Source: Planctobacterium sp047947135
GTDB taxonomy: Bacteria; Pseudomonadota; Gammaproteobacteria; Enterobacterales; Alteromonadaceae
DNA: 64,000 nt
Direction: 5' to 3'
Assembly (NCBI GenBank): GCA_047947135.1
Contig: CP170457.1
Location: 1,116,001-1,180,000 of the forward strand
How positions within the stretch are numbered: the stretch's first letter is position 1; the number at the start of each line of letters is the position of its first letter. Both the position numbers and the translations under genes were made by a program. Of the stretch, positions 41,428 to 48,981 are shown in pieces. The notes under the pieces were generated by a model. That model made no database searches. It saw nothing but the letters and a program-made list of their open reading frames with translations, and had not been told where the DNA came from.

Positions 41428-41742
41428 TCATTGATACATTTTTATTGTCGCTATACCCAACGCCATTAATAAGCAGCCGAAAAACTGCCCTGGATGCAAC
41501 GGTTGCTTGAAAATCAGGTAATCAATCAGCAGCAGTGCGACGATACCCAGGCCAACCCAGAGGCTGTATGCAATAACGATACTCATGTTGGTCGCAGCTT
41601 TATGCAAAAAATAGACGCTTAACAGCAAAAATAACAGTGTTGTGATGATTGCCAGGGCGTTGTTCATTCCATCGATAAAGCGCAAGGACACAACCCAGGC
41701 AGCTTCAAACAGACTGGCAAGCAGAAGATAGACAATAGACAA
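41428..41742 (-). CDS. gdx: SMR-family guanidinium exporter (Gdx/SugE-like)
   Basis: 104 residues with four membrane helices. The essential Glu of SMR proteins is in helix 1 (L-F-E-A-A-W). Dual-topology SMR proteins of the Gdx type export guanidinium in exchange for protons. The start is TTG at 41742, preceded by AGGGGG, and the upstream leader is a guanidine-II riboswitch, which fixes the functional call as Gdx rather than a multidrug EmrE-type pump. It is the first gene of an operon with the ACT protein and yhhQ. Confidence 0.9.
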   Translation of the reverse strand: MSIVYLLLASLFEAAWVVSLRFIDGMNNALAIITTLLFLLLSVYFLHKAATNMSIVIAYSLWVGLGIVALLLIDYLIFKQPLHPGQFFGCLLMALGIATIKMYQ

Positions 41743-41764
41743 GCGAACCCCCTAAGTTTCAGGT

Positions 41765-41807
41765 GGGGTCGTCCCCGAATAGAGTAGAGCGGTAAGGTCG
41801 TCCTTAC
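41765..41807 (-). ncRNA. Guanidine-II riboswitch (mini-ykkC)
   Basis: Two hairpins on the minus strand share an ACGA tetraloop: GTAAGG-ACGA-CCTTAC (41807-41792) and GGGG-ACGA-CCCC (41776-41765), joined by a 15-nt linker. This is the defining architecture of guanidine-II riboswitches. The Shine-Dalgarno AGGGGG (41748-41753) of the exporter follows 11 nt later, so control of translation start is expected: guanidine should favour expression. Confidence 0.93.
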
Positions 41808-41869
41808 TTCTGAAGTACAGCAAAACTAGCACGGATGGCTTCGGGGGTAAATATTCTTAGAGCGTATTT

Positions 41870-42787
41870 TTAGGTGACTAAATCCCAGTAGGGATGTTCA
41901 CCAAACCGTTGTTGAATAAACTTCACAAACAATCGAATGCGTTGCGACAGGTGGCGGTTGGGCGGGTAAAGTAAAGTTAGTGCTAACTTCGTTGGCTGAT
42001 ATTGGTGTAAAACGCTAAGTAATTGACCAGACTGTAATTCCTGCCCGGCGATAAAGGTTGGAAGCAGCGCAATGCCCATTCCTGCCAGCGCGGCATCTCG
42101 CAGCACATCGGCATTGTTTGAGCAAAGAATACCGTTAACCTGGACCCGGTGCTGATGTTTTCCCTCTTGTAAAATCCAGGCGCTACCGGAGGGTAAATTA
42201 CCATAGTGTAGGCAAGGAAAATGACGCAAATCATCCAGAGTTTTGGGTTCTCCAAATCGTTTGATGAAAGCCGGGGCAACACATAACACACGCTTAATAG
42301 CAACAATATGATGCTCAATCATTGTCACGCTCTGGGTGGGTGCAGCAATGCGTAAGGTCATATCAAACTGCTGGGATAGCGGGTCAATCTTTTCGTCTGA
42401 CAATTGCAGTTGCACGCGAATGTCAGGATATTGGTGCATAAAATCCACAATGGCTTTACTTAAATGCAAGGTGCCAAAAGACATTGGGGCATTAATACGC
42501 AAATCCCCCACTGGAGAAGCCTGTTCCGATTGAATCTGATTTTCGGCTTCTTTCAGATCGGCTAATATAATAGTTACCCGTTCCAGATAGGCACGGCCCA
42601 TGGTGGTCAGACTGACCCTGCGAGTGGTGCGATTGAACAGCGCCACAGATAAATGATCTTCGAGCCAAATAACATGTTTGTTCACCTGAGAGCGTGAGAG
42701 TCCCAATTGACGTGCCGCTTCAGCAAAGTTTTCGGTTTTAGCGACCAATGCAAATGTGTTCATGGCGGTAAGCTTATCCAAAATCAT
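41870..42787 (-). CDS. LysR-family transcriptional regulator
   Basis: 305 residues with an N-terminal winged HTH (F-A-E-A-A-R-Q-L-G-L-S-R-S-Q-V-N-K-H-V) and a C-terminal LysR substrate-binding domain (P-V-G-D-L-R-I-N-A-P, D-M-T-L-R-I-A). It is divergent from the first pirin gene with 122 bp between starts. A perfect dyad at 42793-42815 sits right in front of its own start, suggesting autoregulation and control of the pirins. This LysR group is often next to pirin genes in proteobacteria. The inducer is unknown. Confidence 0.92.
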   Translation of the reverse strand: MILDKLTAMNTFALVAKTENFAEAARQLGLSRSQVNKHVIWLEDHLSVALFNRTTRRVSLTTMGRAYLERVTIILADLKEAENQIQSEQASPVGDLRINAPMSFGTLHLSKAIVDFMHQYPDIRVQLQLSDEKIDPLSQQFDMTLRIAAPTQSVTMIEHHIVAIKRVLCVAPAFIKRFGEPKTLDDLRHFPCLHYGNLPSGSAWILQEGKHQHRVQVNGILCSNNADVLRDAALAGMGIALLPTFIAGQELQSGQLLSVLHQYQPTKLALTLLYPPNRHLSQRIRLFVKFIQQRFGEHPYWDLVT

Positions 42788-42792
42788 CTCCT

Positions 42793-42815
42793 ATTGTCTC
42801 GTTATAGGAGACAAT
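42793..42815. promoter_or_regulatory. LysR-type operator dyad
   Basis: ATTGTCTC-N7-GAGACAAT: 8-bp perfect arms, 23 bp in all, beginning 5 bp upstream of the LysR start codon and about 95 bp from the pirin start. The size fits a LysR-family site. Confidence 0.55.
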
Positions 42816-42909
42816 GTAGGGAATGTTAGATATGTTGTCACTTATTAGTTGCGGATCTATTGTACTTGCCCTGAGACAGACAGAATCTAAATGAAGTTGG
42901 AGCTAAACA

Positions 42910-43611
42910 ATGATGATCAGAAAGGCAAATGAACGAGGTGTCGTCAATCTAGGGTGGTTGCACAGTTTCCATACGTTTTCCTTTGGCCACTACTATGATC
43001 CCAAATTTATGGGCTACGGGCCGCTACGAGTAATCAATGACGATAAAATCAAAGGCGCTGGTGGCTTTCCCACCCACGGTCATGCGGATATGGAAATAAT
43101 TACCTACGTGGTGGAAGGGGCGTTGCAGCATCAGGACAGCGATGGCAATCAATCTGTTATACGCCCAGGTGAAGTGCAGAAAATGAGTGCAGGCAAAGGC
43201 ATTCGCCACAGCGAATTCAATGACTCTAAAGAACAAGACGTGCATTTGTTGCAAATCTGGATTGAGCCAGACAAACGCGGCATTCCGTCCAGTTATCAAC
43301 AAAAAGCGTTTTCTGCTCTTCAATCAGCAGCCAGTGAACTAACCTTATTAGTGAGTCCGGATGGACAAGGTGATTCCATCACTATTGAGCAGCAAGCCTG
43401 GTTATTTGGCGCAAAAGTAGCTCCACACAAGAGTATAGAACATCAGCTAGGTAACGAACATCTGGGGTGGCTGCAAATAGTGAAAGGCTCCATTGATGTC
43501 AACGGCGAACGACTACAAAGTGGTGATGGCGCGGCTTTTGAAGTAGGTGAACGAATCAGTATGTCAGGTTCAGAGGACGCTGAAATACTGCTATTTGAAA
43601 TGACTCCGTAA
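42910..43611 (+). CDS. Pirin family protein, YhhW-like
   Basis: 233 residues, bicupin. Very close in pattern to E. coli YhhW: R-K-A-N-E-R-G, F-S-F-G-H-Y-Y-D-P-K-F-M-G, T-H-G-H-A-D-M-E-I-I-T-Y-V-V-E-G and S-A-G-K-G-I-R-H-S-E. The metal ligands are the His residues of T-H-G-H, the His of R-H-S-E and its Glu. YhhW has quercetin 2,3-dioxygenase activity in vitro; the natural substrate is unknown. The ATG has a GGAG ribosome-binding site. It is followed 27 bp later by a second pirin gene and is probably regulated by the divergent LysR gene. Confidence 0.92.
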   Translation: MMIRKANERGVVNLGWLHSFHTFSFGHYYDPKFMGYGPLRVINDDKIKGAGGFPTHGHADMEIITYVVEGALQHQDSDGNQSVIRPGEVQKMSAGKGIRHSEFNDSKEQDVHLLQIWIEPDKRGIPSSYQQKAFSALQSAASELTLLVSPDGQGDSITIEQQAWLFGAKVAPHKSIEHQLGNEHLGWLQIVKGSIDVNGERLQSGDGAAFEVGERISMSGSEDAEILLFEMTP

Positions 43612-43638
43612 ACTTCTCAATCGACAGGTAGAAATAAC

Positions 43639-44508
43639 ATGGCAATTGAATTAAAAGGCTCAGAGAAAGACCTTGGCGGGTTTTCGGTGACTCGTATTAT
43701 CCCTCATCAACAGCAGAAAATGGTCGGCCCTTTTGTGTTTGTTGATCATATGGGGCCGGCGACATTTCCGGCTGGCTCTGGTATCAATGTGCGACCGCAT
43801 CCGCATATCGGTCTGGCTACCATCAGTTATCTGTTGGAAGGCAGTATGTTACATCGCGACAGTATAGGCTCAATTCAGGAAATCGTTGCAGGTGATGTGA
43901 ATTGGATGACGGCTGGCAAAGGTATTGTTCATTCAGAGCGAGAAACAATAGAAGTGCGAGGCAGTGAGCACACACTTAATGGCTTGCAATGCTGGGTAGC
44001 GTTACCTCCGGACAAGGTCAATATGGAGCCGGATTTTCAACATATTGCCAAAACAGATCTGCCCTACATCCATCGCGAAAAAGTGCTGGCGCGCTTGATT
44101 GCGGGGGATGCTTTTAATTATTCATCGCCGGTTAAAACCTATTCCCCGATGTTTTATTTGGACCTGATCACGGAAGCAGGGGCTGAGGTTGAGCGGCCAT
44201 TCAGTGACTTTGAAACGGCTCTGTATATTATCAGTGGCCGGGTACGAATAGGAACGCAAATTTTTTCTGCGGGACAGTTTGTTGTGTTACAGGAAGAACA
44301 GGGGATAGAGACCCTGGAAAACAGTCGCTATTTTCTGTTGGGCGGGCAAAAGTTTGAAACGCAACCCTATCTGCGCTGGAATTTTCTGGCCTACAGTAAA
44401 GAAGAGTTAAAGTTAGCAGAAGACAGATGGCGCAGCGGTGGTTTTCCTCGCATCCCCGGAGATGACGTGGAATTTATCCCATTGCCGACGGCCTGGTCTC
44501 ATCAATAA
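43639..44508 (+). CDS. Pirin family protein (second, larger)
   Basis: 289 residues. Pirin_N cupin: I-I-P-H-Q-Q-Q-K-M-V-G-P-F-V-F-V-D-H-M-G, R-P-H-P-H-I-G-L-A-T-I-S-Y-L-L-E-G, and T-A-G-K-G-I-V-H-S-E. The Pirin_C half ends with W-N-F-L-A-Y-S and a basic R-W-R-S-G-G-F segment. Putative iron-binding residues are conserved. It differs from the YhhW type in length and in the C-terminal domain, so the two pirins are not a recent duplication. Its 3' end overlaps the convergent HTH gene by 35 bp. Confidence 0.9.
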   Translation: MAIELKGSEKDLGGFSVTRIIPHQQQKMVGPFVFVDHMGPATFPAGSGINVRPHPHIGLATISYLLEGSMLHRDSIGSIQEIVAGDVNWMTAGKGIVHSERETIEVRGSEHTLNGLQCWVALPPDKVNMEPDFQHIAKTDLPYIHREKVLARLIAGDAFNYSSPVKTYSPMFYLDLITEAGAEVERPFSDFETALYIISGRVRIGTQIFSAGQFVVLQEEQGIETLENSRYFLLGGQKFETQPYLRWNFLAYSKEELKLAEDRWRSGGFPRIPGDDVEFIPLPTAWSHQ

Positions 44509-44686
44509 AAATATCTTCTATTTGCAGCGAAAACAATCGTGCGGCTTTAAAAGCCAGAGGTAGGCTGGGATCAAACTTGCCTTTTTCAATCGCATTGACA
44601 GTCTGTCTGGAGACGTCCAGACGGGCGGCCAGATCCGCTTGCGTCCAGTTGCGCTCGGCCCGCAATACTTTTAAACGGTTTTTCAT
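44474..44686 (-). CDS. Small XRE-type helix-turn-helix regulator
   Basis: 70 residues. A single Cro/C1-type HTH covers most of the protein (W-T-Q-A-D-L-A-A-R-L-D-V-S-R-Q-T-V-N-A-I-E-K-G-K). The K-G-K-F-D-P-S-L-P-L-A-F-K-A-A-R-L-F form is typical of small regulators coupled to a membrane protein. Its ATG overlaps the stop of the upstream membrane-protein gene (ATGA), so the two form one unit. Its 3' end runs into the pirin gene on the other strand. Confidence 0.9.
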   Translation of the reverse strand: MKNRLKVLRAERNWTQADLAARLDVSRQTVNAIEKGKFDPSLPLAFKAARLFSLQIEDIFIDETRPSAMG

Positions 44687-45099
44687 TGATACTTCCTTAA
44701 ACCAATCACCGTGCTGATTAAATAGGTTACCCCCATTATCATCACCATATGAGAGATCTCTGCGTCGCTGGACATAACGTTGGCGGTATCGAGATTGGAA
44801 TAGGCCAGACCCAGAACCAGGCCAATGCCTAAGGTGATGCCCATTGCCTCCAATTGCACCTTTTGCTGCAGCTCATCTAATCCTTGTAGCTGAATTTTAT
44901 TGGCCCAAATCATACGAAAGCCGACCAATACATTGAGGGTAATGGCAATAATGCTCCAGATTTCATCCCCCGCCCAAAGTAATGGCGGACCAAAACTGGC
45001 GATGGCCATTGTGACTAACCAAATAAACGTCCAAAGTGCCAGACGCTTGGTATTTGCAATATGCTGTTGTTGCCAGTTTGAGGTTTGTTCTGAACACAT
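44683..45099 (-). CDS. Four-helix membrane protein of unknown function, paired with XRE regulator
   Basis: 138 residues with four hydrophobic segments (about 25-45, 50-70, 85-105, 115-135) and a charged cytoplasmic-looking loop L-D-E-L-Q-Q-K-V-Q-L-E-A-M. No enzyme motif is visible. Membrane proteins of this shape are often co-encoded with small XRE regulators of the same type as the downstream gene. Function is unknown. Confidence 0.8.
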   Translation of the reverse strand: MCSEQTSNWQQQHIANTKRLALWTFIWLVTMAIASFGPPLLWAGDEIWSIIAITLNVLVGFRMIWANKIQLQGLDELQQKVQLEAMGITLGIGLVLGLAYSNLDTANVMSSDAEISHMVMIMGVTYLISTVIGLRKYQ

Positions 45100-45221
45100 A
45101 AGTCTTACCCTGAACGTAAAGTAAACATGACATATAGTTTGGTCTAATTTACAGCTATGTCAAGTTTGTTTGTCAAAAAGACGTTGATAATTGACATGTG
45201 AAGGAGTTGATATCCCAATGA

Positions 45222-45249
45222 AAAGCCGCTCAGCATCGCTGGCGGCTTT
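45222..45249 (-). terminator. Rho-independent terminator after MATE gene
   Basis: Arms AAAGCCGC (45222-45229) and GCGGCTTT (45242-45249) form an 8-bp stem; on the minus strand the second arm runs into TTTTC. It lies about 20 bp after the MATE stop. Confidence 0.75.
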
Positions 45250-45268
45250 GCAATTCAGGGCTTGTGGT

Positions 45269-46678
45269 TTATACCTGAACGGTTTTCCAGGCGCCGCGTC
45301 TAAAGACCAGGAAACCCACGATTGCCAGCAATGACTCAGCAATTGTGATGGCCAGAAAGACACCAGTGGCACCAAGTGACAAGTGATTGGCTAGTGCAAA
45401 CGCTAAGGGGATCTGTAAAAGCCAATAACAGAAAAAGTTGATTTTTGTTGGCGTCATGGTGTCTCCGGCACCATTAAAGGCCTGTACCAGAATCATACCG
45501 ATACCATAAAAACCGTAACCGTAACTGATAAAACGCAAACAGGCGATGCCACTTTCCAGTACCTGCGGGTCCTGACTAAAAAAGCCAATTATGACTTCCG
45601 CAAAGGCAATAAATATTAACGCCACTGCTACCATAAAGTAGACATTGTAGCGGCCAATGCGCCATACAGATTGCTCTGCCCGGTCGGGTAGTCCCGCTCC
45701 CAGGTTCTGACCCACCAGTGTGGCTACGGCATTGCTGAGCCCCCAGGCAGGCATAATAGTGAAAATGATCACGCGTATTGCAATGGTGTAACCGGCAACC
45801 GCAGCACTACCATAGGTAGCCACGATGCGTACCAGTATCACCCAACTGGCCGTCGCAATAATAAACTGCAAAATCCCGCCAATTGAGACCTGCACGACAG
45901 CCCACATCTCTTTTGCTCTGGGAATAAGGTGATGGCCTCCCAGTTTAATACGGCTGGCATGACCTCGCAGATGGTATAGCTGATAAAGGACACCGACACC
46001 CCTGCCGATACTGGTAGCGACAGCGGCTCCGGTGACCCCCATTTCGGGAAATCCCAACCAACCATATATAAGCAGTGGGTCCAGAATAATATTCAGTGCA
46101 TTTGCCAGCCATAAAGAGCGCATGGCGATAGTGGCATCTCCCGCCCCTCGAAAAATCGCGTTGATAATAAACAGGTACAAAATGGTGATAGAGGTACACA
46201 ACATGATGGTGGTGTAGTCACCACCAATGGCCAATACGTCAGCCTCAGCACCCATTAAACGCAAAATATCGAAAGCAAAAAAGGCCCCCACTAACGCTAT
46301 GGCCATCGCGAACAAGAAGCCAACCCATAGTGCCTGTCCGGCAATAACATTGGCTTTTTCTGGGGCTTTTTCACCAATACGTCTGGCGACCAATGCCGTA
46401 ACCCCCATACTCAAGCCAATGGCGATAGCATAGATGATGGTCAGGACCGCTTCAGTGAGTCCTACTACGGCAATGGCTTCTGAGCCTAATGAGGCAACAA
46501 AAAAGATATCGACAACAGCGAAGATCGATTCCATCGCCATTTCCAGCACCATAGGGACCGCCAGCAAAAATGCCGCGACACCAATGGAGCCCTTGGTAAA
46601 GTCCTGTTGAGTATTGCCGGACAAAGCTTGTTTAAATAGTTGCCATAAAGATGGTCTTGATGCAGTACTTGCAGTCAT
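45269..46678 (-). CDS. MATE-family efflux transporter
   Basis: 469 residues with 12 membrane segments in two MatE repeats. Visible features are P-M-V-L-E-M-A-M-E-S-I-F-A-V-V-D-I-F-F-V near the first helices and L-G-S-E-A-I-A-V-V-G-L-T-E-A. The second repeat has P-A-W-G-L-S-N-A-V-A-T-L-V-G-Q-N-L-G-A-G. It is a sodium- or proton-coupled exporter of cationic compounds; the substrate is unknown. The ATG has AGGA upstream. A 6-bp hairpin followed by T residues lies in its 5' leader. Confidence 0.93.
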   Translation of the reverse strand: MTASTASRPSLWQLFKQALSGNTQQDFTKGSIGVAAFLLAVPMVLEMAMESIFAVVDIFFVASLGSEAIAVVGLTEAVLTIIYAIAIGLSMGVTALVARRIGEKAPEKANVIAGQALWVGFLFAMAIALVGAFFAFDILRLMGAEADVLAIGGDYTTIMLCTSITILYLFIINAIFRGAGDATIAMRSLWLANALNIILDPLLIYGWLGFPEMGVTGAAVATSIGRGVGVLYQLYHLRGHASRIKLGGHHLIPRAKEMWAVVQVSIGGILQFIIATASWVILVRIVATYGSAAVAGYTIAIRVIIFTIMPAWGLSNAVATLVGQNLGAGLPDRAEQSVWRIGRYNVYFMVAVALIFIAFAEVIIGFFSQDPQVLESGIACLRFISYGYGFYGIGMILVQAFNGAGDTMTPTKINFFCYWLLQIPLAFALANHLSLGATGVFLAITIAESLLAIVGFLVFRRGAWKTVQV

Positions 46679-47125
46679 GAGAATTCCTACACATAGAAAA
46701 ATGCCAAAGGCATTAACGCAATAAAAATTGGGATCGATAGAGCCGTGAAAATGGCTGAGTTTGAGCCGTTCCGGTCGTTAGTATTGATTGCAGGACAATG
46801 CCCTGCTCTGATTGACTATTTGAGTCGTGTAGAAATCATACCAATGACCAGAAATCCGCGCACAATATCAGCACAAATGTGGTGGGCTACATTGTTCATT
46901 GGCCTGCACTCCAGTCAGAGAATGTTAAGAAGGGCGTAAATGATTATCCAGCTTTTAGCGAAAGTCAATAAAAAATTTTTAAATATATTGACACAATAAC
47001 TGCTTGATATTGAAGAAGTTAGCAATGAATGCTTGTTGGAAGCGTTTACATATCAGCCAAAAGTATAATATCTATTTGCGGCATCAGGACTACACTCTGG
47101 CAATGTAATTCAGAGAGATTTCAAA
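46679..47125. other. Divergent intergenic region, MATE gene and solute-binding protein gene
   Basis: 447 bp. Near the MATE start, AATGCC-AAA-GGCATT (46700-46714) forms a 6-bp hairpin which on the minus strand runs into a short T run and could act as an attenuator. Towards the solute-binding gene the sequence becomes very AT-rich and contains TTGACA near 46988, but no clear -10. A 64-codon frame at 46745 is not supported. Confidence 0.5.
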
Positions 47126-47902
47126 ATGAGAAGGTTGCTCTGGGGTATGTTAGGACTTTTTTGGATGCCTTGGGTATCTGCCGCCAGTTCGGATATATCT
47201 GAAAGGGTGCAGGTGTCTGTGTATCACATCACTGGCATGTTGGAGCATAAAAATGAAGATTTACCCTACAGTAAAGCGTTGCAGCATTTGGCCCATAAAC
47301 TGCCAATCACCATGGATTACCATATTTTCCATGGTCTCCGCGCATCAAGCCTGTTTAAAAATGGCGTGACGGATTGTCTGTTTCCCGGCAGCAAACAAAT
47401 CCAGTCAGAAGAGAATTTGTTAGAAAGTACGCCACTCAATGTTGCTAAGGCATATTTCTTTGCTGAAAAAATGATTTCCACAGAACAGATCCTCAAATCG
47501 TCACGGCCTAAACTTAAGATAGGCTTTTACAGAGGTAATTCCTTCGGCGGTACTATTAAAAAATTAAGGCATCATAAGCTTACCCCATTAAACTCTGGTG
47601 CTGATGTCCGCAGCTTATTAGAGCGCAAACGCATTGATGTGTTTATTAACTATATGCCCGATGCTTTGGCCTTTACTAATGTGCCCGGGAAAGCACCACT
47701 GCAATATAGTCAAGCGTCACTTTTTTATGAGCAAAATGATAGTTTTATTTGTCACGATAAACCGTCAACCCGAGCACTAATCGCTATGCTCAATAAAGAA
47801 ATAGCCCAACTCACTCATTCTGGTGATTTCAAACGTTCGCTACACCAGTTGGCAAAACGTAGAAAGACGACTGCTGGCGCGACTAACGCACACTCTCACT
47901 AA
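47126..47902 (+). CDS. Periplasmic solute-binding (SBP_bac_3-like) orphan protein
   Basis: 258 residues with a signal peptide (L-G-L-F-W-M-P-W-V-S-A-A). It has a type II periplasmic-binding fold: early strand V-Q-V-S-V-Y-H-I-T-G, central hinge L-K-I-G-F-Y-R-G-N-S-F-G-G, and lobe 2 R-K-R-I-D-V-F-I-N-Y-M-P-D. The V-x-x-F-I-N-Y pattern is similar to the orphan protein at 12276-13085, but overall identity looks low. No transport partners are nearby. The C terminus is basic and ends in a His-rich tail. Confidence 0.78.
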   Translation: MRRLLWGMLGLFWMPWVSAASSDISERVQVSVYHITGMLEHKNEDLPYSKALQHLAHKLPITMDYHIFHGLRASSLFKNGVTDCLFPGSKQIQSEENLLESTPLNVAKAYFFAEKMISTEQILKSSRPKLKIGFYRGNSFGGTIKKLRHHKLTPLNSGADVRSLLERKRIDVFINYMPDALAFTNVPGKAPLQYSQASLFYEQNDSFICHDKPSTRALIAMLNKEIAQLTHSGDFKRSLHQLAKRRKTTAGATNAHSH

Positions 47903-47928
47903 TCTTTGCCAGCGGTCTGCGTCACAGT

Positions 47929-48801
47929 TTATTTCTCAGTGACAATTTTGTCCTGAGTATGCAAATCGAAATCGCTGGCATCATGACGCTCATGCAGCTG
48001 TTCTTCTGGCTCGCCCCAGGTTCTATTGACCATGCGTCCACGTCGCACAGCGGGACGTTTAGCGATTTGTTCAGTCCAGCGCTGCAAATGTTGGTATTCC
48101 TGAACCTGCAAAAATTCGGCGGCATCATATAGGTCGCCTTGTGCCAGTACGCCATACCAAGGCCAGACGGCCATGTCTGCGATGCTGTAATGATCGCCAG
48201 CAATATATTCGTTGTTGGCTAATTGTTTATCTAAAACGTCAAGTTGCCTTTTTGTTTCCATTGCATAGCGGTTGATCGGGTATTCATATTTTTCTGGTGC
48301 ATAGTTATAAAAATGACCAAAACCGCCGCCAAGAAAGGGGGCACTGCCCATTTGCCAAAATAACCAATTCATCGTTTCGGAACGTTTTCGGGATTCCGAG
48401 GGGAGAAAGGCACCAAACTTTTCCGCCAGATATAACAAAATCGCGCCCGATTCAAATACACGCGTTGCTGGCGAAGTAGACACATCCAACAATGCAGGTA
48501 TTTTGGAGTTTGGGTTAATTTCAACAAACCCACTACCAAACTGATCACCATCGCCAATCTTTATCAGAAAGGCATCATACTCGGCATCATGAAGGCCTTT
48601 TTCGAGCAACTCTTCCAGCATAATGGTGACTTTCACACCATTGGGTGTGGCTAAAGAATAGAGTTGCAATGGGTGTTTGCCCTGGGGCAAGGTTTTTTTT
48701 TCTCTGGCACCAGAGGTTGGACGGTTGATGTTGGCAAATTGGCCGCCGTTGTCACTATCAAACGTCCAAATTTTAGGTGGAATATATACCGGATCTGACA
48801 C
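47929..48801 (-). CDS. yghU: Glutathione S-transferase, YghU-like (nu class)
   Basis: 290 residues. It has the long N-terminal extension typical of YghU (Y-I-P-P-K-I-W-T-F, F-A-N-I-N-R-P-T-S-G-A-R), then the thioredoxin-like domain with L-Y-S-L-A-T-P-N-G-V-K and I-N-P-N-S-K-I-P-A-L, and the E-S-G-A-I-L-L-Y-L-A glutathione-binding turn. The helical C-terminal domain has Y-S-I-A-D-M-A-V-W-P-W-Y. The family binds two glutathione molecules and shows disulfide reductase and peroxidase activity. It is monocistronic. Confidence 0.93.
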   Translation of the reverse strand: MSDPVYIPPKIWTFDSDNGGQFANINRPTSGAREKKTLPQGKHPLQLYSLATPNGVKVTIMLEELLEKGLHDAEYDAFLIKIGDGDQFGSGFVEINPNSKIPALLDVSTSPATRVFESGAILLYLAEKFGAFLPSESRKRSETMNWLFWQMGSAPFLGGGFGHFYNYAPEKYEYPINRYAMETKRQLDVLDKQLANNEYIAGDHYSIADMAVWPWYGVLAQGDLYDAAEFLQVQEYQHLQRWTEQIAKRPAVRRGRMVNRTWGEPEEQLHERHDASDFDLHTQDKIVTEK

Positions 48802-48981
48802 GCATCTCTCCTGTATTTTGAGTCATTGGATGGTAATTAGTAGTGCTATGAAACTGTTCGGTATAACAGACCTATAGCTTTTCAATTAACTTTCATTGCT
48901 TTCATTGTTGATAGAGAGTTGGGCACTATAAAGATCTTTCAAGTCATTAATGTGATGGCGACTTGCGTTTCGGTCAACGCC

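Noticed and set aside
41428..41742. EmrE-type multidrug transporter
   Set aside because: The guanidine-II riboswitch immediately upstream points to a guanidinium exporter.
46745..46939. 64-codon frame in the MATE/solute-binding intergenic region
   Set aside because: No ribosome-binding site of note and no recognisable sequence.
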